A stretch of DNA of 64,000 nt, taken from positions 61,342,325 through 61,406,324 of the forward strand of contig CM046005.1 in assembly GCA_025175895.1 (NCBI GenBank), given 5' to 3'. Below the pieces are notes generated by a model that worked only from the letters and a program-made list of their open reading frames with translations, did not search any database and was not told where the DNA came from. This DNA is from Wurfbainia villosa. Lineage: Eukaryota; Streptophyta; Magnoliopsida; Zingiberales; Zingiberaceae. The first letter of the stretch is position 1, and every line of letters begins with the position of its first letter. The translations under genes were made by a program, and so were the position numbers. Shown here one piece after another: positions 11,771 through 21,820 of the stretch.

Positions 11771-11890
11771 CCATCTATGGGTTTCGATGTTTCTTTCTGA
11801 TTATGGTGAAATAAGGGGGGCAGGGGTAATCTGGAGTGTGGGAAGTAGTAGGAGGAGGTTGAAGATGATTGGTTTAATATATTTAATCAT

Positions 11891-12379
11891 TTGTTTTTAT
11901 ATTTTATTTAATTACTACATGGAAGGGAAACATAAGGTATATGAAGCATTCGAAGGAGATATTTTGAATTGAAGCGGGAAAAGCAGTTACAAGCGATAGC
12001 TTGGCAAATGGTATTAAAGTAAATCCACCCCAAGGAGAAGGCGGGGTGAACCATCTATAAAAGGGGAAGAGGTGGAAGGAAGCGGCGGATGGTTGGTTCT
12101 TTACTATTCGGTACCTCAAAGATCTTCTTCTTACTTCTTCTTCTTCATTCTTTCTACATTATTACTTTCTTCATACTGTTACTAACTTGAGTGTCGGAGA
12201 GGCCGCGTCGGGATGCCGGCCAACATCTTACACTCCTCACAAAGTGGTAGATCTAACTCTACTACAAGTATCTAAGGTGACTTAAGAAGAAGATATCTCT
12301 TTATCTCATCTCTTTTGTGATAGATCTGGCGATCGACAAGAAGGAGGAGGGAGATCTTGGCAAGCCAAAGAAGTGAACA
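11891..12379 (+). other. LTR-like promoter DNA, possibly a Ty3/gypsy LTR remnant
   Basis: TATA box CTATAAAAGGGG at 12055-12066, then a pyrimidine-rich stretch and TTGAGTGTCGGAGAGGCC with CCGGCC further on, a layout common downstream of the TATA box in plant gypsy LTRs. No second LTR, PBS or coding region was found. The call rests on resemblance only. Confidence 0.3.
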
Positions 12380-12419
12380 CCATCACTATCGATCCTTGAT
12401 TTTTAAATCTTAGCTTCGT

Positions 12420-12485
12420 AAACTTTAGTCGGTCTCTGGTCATATGTTGGGAGCACCCACTGTCCAACATCCATTGATCCTACAC
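12420..12485 (-). pseudogene. Protease remnant
   Basis: Minus-strand frame reads W-M-L-D-S-G-C-S-Q-H-M-T-R-D, the Sirevirus-type aspartic protease motif. Nothing further downstream of the motif remains except a short stretch matching 17830-17870. Confidence 0.75.
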
Positions 12486-13090
12486 ATATAGTAGTTGGAT
12501 GGGATATTGGAATTTTAAATTGGTTTAAAGGTTTTTAACCTAAGATTCATCTCACCCTTTCTACATGATAAATCATGTTAACCTTATATATTCTGTGAGA
12601 TGACTTTTCAATTTTACTTAGTTAATTTTAATGATTTGAAAATTAATTAACATTGGATTAGATTCAGATTTAACCTTAAGTTAGTTAAGTGAACCTTTCA
12701 AAAAATGGCTTCCAGGTCGTGGTGAGGCACAGAGGCCTTCTTTGATCGGAACAACGACTACTTCCTTAGACAAAGTCAACTTAAGAAATTGTGCACTTAA
12801 TTCACTTTATTGTTACGTCTTGGTCAAACTAGTTTAGGATGTTGTGAGGTAGCTTCTGCTAGTTCCACTTAGCCAAGTGCACCAAGCAAGATACTCCTTA
12901 TCTGATCCGGATACACGATACTTCATTTCCCTAATGTACCATCATCTCACCTCGTCCTGATACTATGTTGTCAAGGTTAATTAACCATTAGTCCTATCTA
13001 ACCATTCTAAATTAAGCAAATAAAAACTAAGCATGCAAAGCTAAATTAATTAAGTAATTGAGCACACAAATTTAGTATTGGATCCCCCTA
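12486..13090 (-). other. Non-coding spacer between gag and protease
   Basis: About 600 bp without coding potential, matching the spacer at 17149-17769 of the next element. It includes the motif GAGGCACAGAGGCCTTCT at about 12724-12741 (plus strand, antisense to the element) and AGTACTATCATC-like remnants seen in both copies. Confidence 0.65.
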
Positions 13091-14199
13091 AATCATTGAA
13101 TCGATACGATCTATCCACATAATGGATTTGATCTTTGGAAACCCAATACTTTGTTTAACCTAATTGCGATGTTAAGATGGTCTTAGAGACCCATGCTTGG
13201 ATTCTTTTATTATTACGATTTATGATTGACATATATGATCTATTTATTGTTCAAAACCCGAGTCCGACCTTGTTGTATACGGCTCTTTGCAATCCAAGAA
13301 GTAGGTCAAGACCCTTGGATCCCAATGTGAACCTTTCCAACGACTTCCCAAGCTCTTGAACTTGCCCTTTCAAGAGAGAATTCTCTTCCTCAAGTTTTTC
13401 AACTTGAGTTGAGTTTCCCTCTTGAACTTGACTAGTTGAGGAGGTTAGGGTAGCCTCATGCTTGAGGAGTTTAACCTCTTTAAACAATGACTCGACTTTA
13501 GACTCGGACTTAGCTAATTTCTTATCTAGAAATTTAATGGCATTATATAAGATGTTAATTAAAGACCGACTTACCTTGATTGATTCTTTTGAACTGGATA
13601 CAAATCTGTAGCTTGTCTTGAATTGGAGCTCAGTGTCAGATCTAGAATCAGACTCGGACTCACTGTCACCTTCGGGTTCAATCTTGGACTCAGACTATGT
13701 CGATCTTGCCATGAATTCCAAGTTGTTGACTTGGTCTTCTTCTTCTTCCAATGATTCCTCCCAAGTTGCGTTGAGTGCCTTCTTGATTTGCGGTTGCTTG
13801 TTCTTTACCCTCGAACGCTCGGACTTGAAGTGACTCTTCTTATTTCACTCATAGCATTTGTAGTTTTGACTTGGGTTGGGTCTCTTCTCTTTCATTGGCT
13901 TGGTGGATCGGCTTCTACGCTTGATCATTTTCCGAACTAGATTGACTAGTTCGATTTCCACCTCTTCATCTAACTCTAAGTCAGACTCATCTTCTTCGAG
14001 TGGAGGCTTGCTTTTCCCCTTTCTTTGTCCTGCAAACAAAGCTACACTTTTCTCGACCGAGATCGAGTTAGATTGTTCATGCAATTTAAATTCAAAAAAA
14101 AAATCATCTAACTTAATTTTAGATAAATCCCTAGATACTTTGTAAGCATCAACCATGGATGCCCACAAAGTCATCCTAAGAAAAGCCTTAAGCGCATAC
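13091..14199 (-). pseudogene. gag: gag remnant, C-terminal two thirds
   Basis: Starts in the UBN2 domain at Y-A-L-K-A-F-L-R-M-T-L-W-A-S-M, where the LTR inserted at 14200 breaks it. Acidic and basic linkers follow. The zinc knuckle begins C-Y-E but its second Cys codon is a stop (TGA, about 13842-13844). A Leu/Glu-rich coiled-coil-like stretch (13251-13487) and the gag end follow at about 13095. Several stops make it non-functional. Its N-terminal part is not present in the window. Confidence 0.8.
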
Positions 14200-15344
14200 T
14201 GTTGGTGCAGTGGCACCAGATAATCGACTTAGGTTTTGATTATGACAAAGGCTCAATGTTAAGCTCTTATTGTTATCTCATGAGATGAGTTAAGTGTACA
14301 GGAAATGGTTAAGCTAAGTCAAAGGTCAGCGACACTCGGAGAATCTCGAGTCGAGAAACCACAGTGGTTGGGCGACACCAGGAGAACTTCATGGGAATCG
14401 AAGAACCTAGGTGGAAGACCAGAAGCTAAGCGATAGGTCAGAAAGAGTCAGAGGTAAGCACGAGTATGAAGAGAGATGGTAAGGTCATGTCCTCCGTACG
14501 GGGACAATCGTAGGCGGCAATCCGACTAAGACTTCAAGTGGAAGGTCTAGGTCGAGATCGGATGATAAGCAACCGTCAAATTTACTATCTCTTATTTGTA
14601 TTGTGCTAACTTTGTGTTGCAGTTGAATAACCTAGATGGAAATTGACTGTTGGATATTGACAATCGACTACTGCTAGCATCAGTAGACTGATGAAGGTAA
14701 TCAGTTGACTGATATTCAAACTGTCCAGCTCGAAGAAAGTCAAGATAAGCTCCACTTATCTTGGGGGGGATGATGCTCTTTGACTCAGATCTGGATCTCC
14801 ATGTTCTGGGGCCTAAAGGGATATAAAAGAAGGGGGTTTCACCCCTTTAGATCATCAATATTTGATCCCAAGTGCTCCAAATATTCTACGCTTCAACGAC
14901 GATGCTACACTTCAACGACGACGCTATGACTCTGATACACTGATGACAAACCGACAACAAGCTCAGAATCTCAACCCATTCGTGTTGGTAGCTTTATTTT
15001 AATTTAAGTTTGTTTACATTTCTTGTAATCGGAGCTTTCATCGTAACAAGGTGAGGTAGGCTTGTTGCCTCATCCTTGAGCTTTCGAGTTCTTCTTGTAA
15101 TCGTTGTCTCCTACCTCCAACGAGGAGGAGATCTATAGTGGATTGCCCCTTCGTATGCGGTCAAGGATCGCGGGGCCTTGGAGTAGAAACCATTAGGTTG
15201 TGAACCAAGTAAAAATAAAAGTGTTTCTTTACTCTTGTTGTTTACATTCTGCTGCACTTATTACTCGTATTTTATCGACGAACGAAAAGAAGTTTTCAAG
15301 CTCGCTATTCACCCCCCCCCCTCTAGCTTGCTTTCGATCCAACA
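14200..15344 (+). repeat. 5' LTR of Sirevirus-like element
   Basis: 1145 bp, TGTTGGTGCAGTGG...GATCCAACA. TATA box ATATAAAAG at 14821-14829. U3 holds degenerate AGT-GACTGAT motifs (14640-14720). A run of ten C at 15312-15321 lies in the conserved TATTCACCCC...CTCTAG string near the end. Confidence 0.9.
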
Positions 15345-15358
15345 ATTGGTATCAGAGC
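15345..15358 (+). promoter_or_regulatory. Primer-binding site
   Basis: ATTGGTATCAGAGC directly follows the LTR end; initiator tRNA-Met type. Confidence 0.9.
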
Positions 15359-15533
15359 AGGGGCGCTAAGATTTTGTGCAACCACCAATCTACCATTTCT
15401 TTTGGTTTCTTTTCATATTTTCTTTTTTAATTTTTAAGATTTTTGTTATTTCTCTTCCCGCACTATTAATCCAAGACTAGAGTCTTGGCAACCTTTTTCG
15501 TGTCAATAGTTTTTATGTGCAAGTACTTTTTAA

Positions 15534-17148
15534 ATGGCCCATCTCGAAGGGTTTAGCACTGCCCGACCTCCATTTTACAACAGAGATGACTTTCGTTACT
15601 GGAAGGGTCGGATGGAGTGCTACTTGAAAACCCAAGTTGAGATGTGAATTGTGATCCAGATCGGGTTCACCCTTCCAACAAATGAAGACGGTGAAAACTT
15701 GGATTGCAAAAAATGGACAAACGCGATGAAGCGTCAAGTGGAGGCCAATGCAAAGGCTACACAAATCTTGCAATGTGGTTTGTCCAAGGAGGAGCTCAAC
15801 CGCATTGGCCCGTTCATAAGCGCAAAAGACCTATGGAATAAGCTCATCAAGCTTCATGAAAGAACTGTCGACACGAAGGTATGTAAAAGAGACCTTCTTC
15901 TAAATAAACTTTTAAATTAAAAAATGCAAGAACACGAAACTGCTGCACAATTGCACGCAAGAATACAAGACATTATGAACGGGCTCCACTCGATTAGACA
16001 GAAGGTCAAAAATTGAGATGTGATCAGGTACGCACTCAATGCATTTCCTAGGACCACCTTGTGGGCATCCATGGTTGATGCCTACAAGGTATCTAGAGAT
16101 ATATCTAAGATTAGGTTAGATGAACTTTTATCTGAATTTGAGCTACACGAACAATCTAACTCATCCCCGGTCGAGAAAGGTATTGCATTGGTTGCAGGTC
16201 GAAAGAAGAAGGCGAAGAGCAAACCATCTCTCTCTCGAAGAAGAAGAGGAGTACGAATCGGAGGTGAACGAAGAGATGGAGACTGAACTAGTGAATCTAG
16301 TTTGGAAGATGATCAAGAGCCGAAGATGCACGATCAAGAAATCCAAGGAAAACATACCCAAGCAAAGTTCCAACTATAGATGCTACGAATGCAACAAAAT
16401 GGGTGACATCAAATCGGATTGCCCAAGACTAAAGAACAAACCATCTCAATCCAAGAAGAAGGCGCTCAACGTAACATGGGAGGAGTCGGAGGAGGAAAAA
16501 GACGAGAACAACAACATTGCATTCATGGCAAAGTCGACCAAGCCCAAAAACGAGTCCGAAACTGAAGCAAGCGACGAATCCAAGACCGAGTCCGACTTCG
16601 GATCCAAAGATGAACTTCAATTCAAGACAAGCCACATATCCGTATCAGGTTCAAGAGATTCGATCAAGGTCAGTCGGTCTTTAATCGACACCCTTTATAA
16701 TGAAATTAAATATTTAACTAAGAAATTAGCTAAGTCCGAGTCCAAGGTCGAGACCTTAGTTGAGGAGGTTAAATTCCTTAAACATGAAGTCTCCCTAACC
16801 TCTTCGACTAGTCGAGGTGAAGAGGAGAACTCAACTTGAGTTGAAAAACTCGAAGAAGAGAACTCTCTCTTGAAAGGACAAGTCCAAGATCTTAAGCAAA
16901 CATTGGAAAGATTTACTTTGGGGTCCAAGGGTCTTGACCTACTACTTGGATCACAAAGGGTCGTGTACAATAAGGCCGGACTCGGGTTTAGATCAAATAC
17001 AACAAATAAATCATATATGTCAATTGTGAATCAAAATAGACAAATAGTCCAAGCATCGGTCCCTAAGACCTCTTTGATATCACAATTAGGATCCACTAAG
17101 TACTGAGTTCCTAAGGACCAAATCCACTACATGGAAAGACCAAATTGA
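15534..17148 (+). pseudogene. gag: gag of Sirevirus-like element
   Basis: The ATG at 15534 opens M-A-H-L-E-G-F-S-T-A-R-P-P-F-Y, the expected gag start, about 175 bases after the PBS. The UBN2 domain follows (Y-W-K-G-R-M-E; L-Q-C-G-L-S-K-E-E-L; A-F-P-R-T-T-L-W-A-S-M). In-frame stops occur at a Trp position near 15645 (TGA), near 15918 (TAA) and near 16015. A frameshift at about 16230 leads to the acidic linker and the zinc knuckle C-Y-E-C-N-K-M-G-D-I-K-S-D-C (His replaced by Asp). A coiled-coil-like stretch runs about 16700-16900. The last codons before 17148 include another TGA at a Trp position. Not functional. Confidence 0.85.
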
Positions 17149-17769
17149 TTCAATGGTCCAGGGGGAGCTAGTACTAAACTTGTTTGTTTTATTTCTTGAA
17201 TAAGACTTGCATACTTAGTTAATTTTTGTTTTAATTTTTTTTAGAACAGATAGATAGGTTTAATAGTTAGTCAACCTTGACAACATAGTATCAGGATGCG
17301 ATGAGATGATAGTACGTTAGGGAAACAAAGTCTTGTGTGTCCAAACTAGATAAGGCATACCTAGCTTGGTGCACTCGACTAAGTTGAACTAGCTGAAGCT
17401 ACCTCGCCATATCCTAAACTAGTTAGACCAGGAAGTAATCTTAAGTGACTCAAGTGATCAATTTCTTGAATTTGGCTTTGTCTAAGGAAGTGGTCATTGT
17501 TTCGATCAAAGAAAGCGTCTGTGCCTCGCCATGACCTGGAAGCCAATTTCTCGAAAAGTTTACTTGACGATCTAAGGGTTAAATCCAAATCTAACCCAAG
17601 GTTGACTATCTTCAATTCATTAAACTTAATCAAGTAAAATTGAAATCATCTCACAAAACATATAAGGTTAACATGTTTGATCATGTAGAAAGGGTGAGAT
17701 GACTACTAGGCTAAAATATTCAACCAACTCTTAAAATTCCAATGTTCGATCCAACTACTATATGTATAG
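17149..17769 (+). other. Non-coding gag-protease spacer
   Basis: About 620 bp without a frame, homologous to 12486-13090. A pyrimidine tract ending in AG (about 17220-17243) resembles a 3' splice site, and TTTGTCTAAGGAAGTGGTC at 17473-17491 belongs to a motif also found in the leader of element F (61424-61487). Confidence 0.6.
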
Positions 17770-18441
17770 GATCAATGGATGTTAGACAGTGGGTGCTCCT
17801 GACACATGATCGGAGACCAACTAAAATTTTCGAAGCTTAGATTCAAAAGTCAATAATCGGTAGCCTTCGGAAACAATGGGAAGCTCAAAATCATCGGTTC
17901 TGGTGATATTGAGCTGAACTTAATGTACCTTTAGTTGAGAATTTTGATTTTAATTTACTTAGCGTAAGCCAATTGTGTGATAACAACTATAAGGTTACCT
18001 TCTTACAAAATGAATGCCTAATCAAAATTAATAATACATCAAAAATTATACTCAAGGGAACTAGGAATAGCAATATTTACACAATTAACTTAGCCAACTC
18101 CTCAACCAAGTGTCTAATGACACAACAAGAGGAATCCTGGTTGTGGCACCGACGACTTGGCCACTCTCACCCAAGACTCGTATACAAAATGAGTCAGAGT
18201 GGTTTAGTCAGAGGTCTACCCAACCTTAATAACTTGGAAAATAAACTTTGTAATGCTTGTCAACAAGGTAAACAAACTAGGACCTCACATCAACTAACCA
18301 ACCAAGAAAGAACCAAAAGTGTACTTGAGCTCCTACACTTAGACCTATTTGATTCTCATGGAGCCAAGTCACTAAATAGAAGTCAATATTGTCTAGTTAT
18401 AGTTGATGACTTCTCTAGGTTCACTTGGGTTAGGTTTCCAT
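17770..18441 (+). pseudogene. Protease, pre-integrase and integrase start
   Basis: Protease motif W-M-L-D-S-G-C-S then a stop (TGA) before H-M. The pre-integrase domain is open from 17973 (N-Y-K-V-T-F-L-Q-N-E-C-L-I). The HHCC zinc finger is intact in spacing: W-L-W-H-R-R-L-G-H and later C-N-A-C-Q-Q-G-K. The rve core starts L-H-L-D-L-F-D-S-H (first catalytic Asp) and V-I-V-D-D-F-S-R-F-T-W, then is cut by the LTR at 18442. The frame continues only by chance into that LTR. Not functional. Confidence 0.85.
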
Positions 18442-18652
18442 TGTTGGTACAATCGACCCAGGTCATGATTGACCAAACTCGAGTTGGACTTGAGTAGTGT
18501 TTTGATGTTTGACATTGATGTCTGACAAGAGTTGGGGAGATTGTTGGTGCAATATTTGATGTTTGACGATGGTGTGACCATTGTCATGGGAAAGTCCAAG
18601 CTTGAGTCTTGGCATGGAAAGTCCAACATGGGTTGGCAAGGAAAGTCCAAGT
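18442..18652 (+). repeat. 5' LTR of D, first piece
   Basis: Begins TGTTGGTACAATCGACCC inside the integrase frame of the preceding element. A second internal TTGTTGGTGCAAT at about 18542 resembles the doubled start seen in H. It ends at the CAAGT duplication of element A. Confidence 0.75.
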
Positions 18653-18767
18653 TGAAGGGAAAGTCGCATTTCGCTACTTCCCTTCGGTCGCTTGTGCATG
18701 GCGATCCTGTCTCACATCCCAAGATTAAAATTTCATTAATTAAAACTAATCTGGAAGGAGATGGATT
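18653..18767 (-). repeat. 3' LTR of A, outermost piece
   Basis: TGAAGGGAAAGTCGC... matches the start of 33215-34869 base for base over most of its length. It is interrupted at 18767 by H, whose target duplication GGATT occupies 18763-18767. Confidence 0.88.
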
Positions 18768-20191
18768 TGTTGGGAGATTGTTGGTGCAATCGTCCCAAGT
18801 TGACTCGAGTTTGACTCGAGCAGTACCCTGAGAGTATTTTGATGACAGACAAAACTCATGACATGGGATTGTCATGGGAAAGTCCAACATGGGGTTGGCA
18901 TGGAAAATCCAAGCATGGAGCTTGGTGTGGGAAAGTCCAAAGAATTGCGAAGTCGTGCGCTTGGTGCTTGGCATGGTAAATCCAAAGCATTGCGAAGCCG
19001 TGCGCTTGGTCCTTGGTGAGAGATGCATTGCGAAGCCGTGCGCTTGGTGCATATGGGAAGTCTTGAGGACTTGGTAAGTTCACTAGGCTCAGGGTCCTTG
19101 AGTCGGTGAAGGATGGCATTGCAAAGCCGTGCGCTTGGTGCATCCGAGGGACCGCCGGACGGGGAGCGAATGGAGTGAGCCAAAGGGAAGCATACTTCTA
19201 GGGCATGAGACACGAAGGATGGCGTTGCGAAGCCGTGCGCTTGGCGCATCCGAGGGACGTAGGCCGAGGGAAGAGAGCTTCGGTGGGGAACTCCATGAGG
19301 GATAAGGTGGACTTGGCCAAGTGGCTAAGACTGAGTGTCGGAGGCTCAAACATCCTTATGATTGAGGTTTTAGCCGACATCGGGCCGATCGGTATAGGTG
19401 CCCGATCGCTTAGGTCGCTGGGTTCGACCGGTTCGATCAACCAAGATTGGTTGGATTACCGATCGCCATGGGAGGCCCGATTATGGGAGAATCGCCGATC
19501 GCCAATGGGTGGCACGATCGATGACACCGCACGCACGAATGGAGTCGACTCGATCCGGGCACTCGATCGATGGATGATCACCGATCGATGGGTGTCATCA
19601 GTCGACTGATGTGTGATCTGTTGGAACTTAACCAACGTGGATCCGGCCGTTGTGAGACAACGGCTACGATACCAGTCGACTGATGGGCGCGAAAACAACT
19701 TGATGCAGGTTATAAATAGAGCTCGAGTTGAAGGATTTCGCCAAGGCTTTTTGGGTGACTTTGAAGGGGAATTGCTGTTGCATTCCAGACCTTCAAGACC
19801 AAGCAAAAGCAAGCAACAAGAAAGAGATCAAAAGCAATCGGTGTAAAAGTTCTCTTTTGTATTGTCTTTGTATTTCTTGTTGTATTTCATTACTTAGTGT
19901 AATAGCTTGTGAGAGGTTTCTCCACCTCCGACGTGTTGTCGAAAAGGAGTGTTATAGTTAGTGTCGTGAGCATAACTAGAGGTCGAGGAGCTCACCCGTG
20001 GAGTAGGAACCATTCGGTTCCGGACCACGTATATCATTGTGTTTTGTTTGTGTGTATTTGTGTTTCTTGTTAGTATTATTATTGTTATTCCACTGCGCTA
20101 ACAAGAATTGTAGACGAGAACGAACAAAATACGACCAACAACGAACGAGGGCTATTCACCCCCCTCTAGCCCTGCCAATCGATCCCCAACA
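18768..20191 (+). repeat. 5' LTR of H
   Basis: Starts TGTTGGGAGATTGTTGGTGC and ends GATCCCCAACA. Five GCGAAGCCGTGCGCTTGG-type repeats lie at 18943-19249. TATA box TATAAATAGA at 19711-19720. A GATCG-rich stretch at 19380-19600 differs from the 3' LTR mainly at CAG/CTG sites. Confidence 0.92.
19711..19720 (+). promoter_or_regulatory. TATA box of H 5' LTR
   Basis: TATAAATAGA, about 480 bp before the LTR end. Upstream lie CAGTCGACTG palindromes (19600-19609 and near 19675) and the GTTGTGAGACAACGG inverted repeat (19650-19664). The copy in the 3' LTR is TATAAATGGA at 24321-24330. Confidence 0.7.
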
Positions 20192-20205
20192 AGTGGTATC
20201 AGAGC
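20192..20205 (+). promoter_or_regulatory. Primer-binding site of H
   Basis: AGTGGTATCAGAGC directly after the LTR; initiator tRNA-Met type. Confidence 0.92.
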
Positions 20206-20248
20206 AAGGTCGCTCTTCAAGGACTAACCGCCGCAAGAGCACTATAAG

Positions 20249-21820
20249 ATGGCTGGCTACAACATCCATCCACCGAAATTCGATGGAGATTTTGATTGGT
20301 GGAAGAAATGGATGGAAGTATATTTCGAAACCGATTTCGATTTCATGTTAATCATTGAAAATGGTTTTGAAGTGCCTAGGGACAAGGAAAATAAGCCACT
20401 AGAAAAATCAAGGTGGACCCAAGACTAAATGAAGGATTTCAAGACAAATCTCGAGGTAACTAAATTACTTTGTGATTTGATTCCTAACCATATTTGGTCT
20501 AGGATAGGAAATTTTAGGGATGCAAAAGATTTGTGGAATAAGGTGGTTGAATTCCACAAGAATCCCCAACCGGCACAATTAGAGGAGAATGCCGAGGAAG
20601 AAGCACCCACATTTGAAGAGGTTGATGATTTGGTGGAGACCTCCACCTCTAGCATTGAGGGGGAGGAAAGGATTCCCACTCCGGAGAAAGATCAAGATGA
20701 AGCTTCTACCTCCGGAAGAAGTGAAGAGGCCTCCACCACCTCCCTAGGTAACTCAAGCGTTATCATTTTAAATAAAAATCACATAATATGCTTTGAGTGT
20801 AGGGAGAAAGGGCATTACAAGAGAAAATGCCCTAAATTGGCTAAGGAAAAGGCATCAAGACTGAAAGTCAACCCAAAGTCAAAGGATGTCGGTGTTCCCA
20901 AAATCAAGAGCAAAGAGCACATTGTGTGCTTCAAATGCAATCAAAAGGGACACTACCGAAGCCAATGCCCTAGGGGGAGGAAGAAAGGGCAAGAAGGTGC
21001 AACTCATGTAGGGGGAGCTCCTAAAGCTAACCCTAAGGTACATTTAGTTAATGCACCTTTAATTCCTAGAGTCAAAAAGCATGCCAAAAATTATTTTAGC
21101 TCTCTTGCAATTATAAATGAAAAGCATGCTAGGAGAAATGATAAGATTTATTGCTTAGGTGCCAAGCATGTTAGTTTCTCTAAGGACAAACCTAGGACTC
21201 AAAACACTAGATCTATTTTACCTAGAGAGTCAATTAAGAAATTTCAAGAAAACTTGGGTATTAATCTCAAGAAATCTAGGCACATGCCTAAAAAGAAAAT
21301 CATTTCCCCTAAACCAAATGAAAATTCAAAATTGAGGAAATTAGAGGTGGAGAACCAAGCCTTGAGGTTAAGGCTAGAAAAATTGGAGAAGACCCTAGCA
21401 ATAATATCAAACTCGGTTAAGGGGTCTAATGCACAAAAATCAAGGCCTAGAAAACAAGAATTATCTAAGGGCAAGAAGGGTTTGGGTCACAAACCTATGT
21501 CTTACCATAATGTTCCATTTAATTATGGGACAACATCTAGGTCTAGAAAAACCAAGGCTAATGGGGAAGCCATCCCTAAGTCTAGCCATGGTGTGTGTTT
21601 AGTGGCCAAGGACTTAAGAAAAACCAAGAAGGCCACTAAGAAGGTCAATGGAGGAGTCACCTCTAGAGTTGACCCAAGTAAGACCCAAAAGACTATGGTT
21701 TTAAAACCAAAAAGGGTCATTAGAAAGGTATCTAGGGAAGTTATCCCTAGGGAATACCTTGTTAACCCAAGGAGCTCCAATAGGTATTGGGTTCCTAAAA
21801 GCGTGATCGATTCACGCTAA
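20249..21820 (+). CDS. gag: gag of element H, two zinc knuckles, one early stop
   Basis: The ATG at 20249 (M-A-G-Y-N-I-H-P-P-K-F-D-G-D) matches the usual copia gag start and lies 43 bases after the PBS. A TAA at 20426-20428 (codon 60) is followed at once by ATG, so the uninterrupted frame is 20429-21820 (463 codons). After L-W-N-K-V-V-E-F-H-K-N the UBN2 domain stops short: the part with L-W-A-S-M-V-D-A-Y seen in other Sirevirus gags is missing. An acidic linker follows, then two canonical C-X2-C-X4-H-X4-C knuckles (C-F-E-C...C and C-F-K-C...C, about residues 181-194 and 227-240 of the full frame), a basic region, a coiled-coil-like stretch near residues 365-390, and the end R-Y-W-V-P-K-S-V-I-D-S-R. 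Probably an RNA-binding structural protein. Whether it assembles is unknown. Confidence 0.85.

Larger units (their letters stand above)
9486..11890. mobile_element. Non-coding TIR element with inverted subterminal repeat arrays
   Basis: The two ends are imperfect inverted repeats of about 80-100 bp. Left reads ATATTAAA...CCTACTACATCCCA...CCTTATTTTGTCATATTAGAAAGAAAC (split here), and the reverse complement of the right end (11780-11885) reads ATATTAAA...CCTACTACTTCCCA with the same CCTTATTT and AGAAAGAAAC blocks. Inside each end is an array of about 20-bp units, in opposite orientations. There is no transposase frame. Terminal repeats plus subterminal arrays suggest a non-autonomous DNA transposon. 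CACTA ends are not visible and no target duplication was found, so the superfamily is open; the left end may have been trimmed by element B. Confidence 0.6.
12380..14199 (-). mobile_element. Sirevirus-like fragment, gag to protease
   Basis: Minus-strand homologue of the plus-strand element at 14200. It retains gag from its middle onward, a gag-protease spacer and the protease start. It is cut at 14199 inside gag by the LTR of that element, so it is the older host. The left end joins unrelated LTR-like DNA at about 12380. Confidence 0.8.
14200..18441 (+). mobile_element. Sirevirus-like element, 5' half
   Basis: 5' LTR, PBS, gag, spacer, protease, pre-integrase and the start of the integrase core, all on the plus strand. 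The integrase is broken at 18441 by the LTR of element D (TGTTGGTACAATCG). RT, RNase H and the 3' LTR would lie to the right of the nested stack, outside the window. It sits inside the gag of the minus-strand fragment at 12380-14199. Confidence 0.85.

Noticed and set aside
9486..11890. CACTA (En/Spm) transposon call for the TIR element
   Set aside because: Subterminal arrays fit, but no CACTA ends or 3-bp duplication could be seen, so the superfamily is left open.
18872..19352. Overlapping frames with repeated A-P-S-A-R-L-R-N-A peptides, also at 23493-23933
   Set aside because: Translation of the GCGAAGCCGTGCGCTTGG repeats in the LTRs of H.
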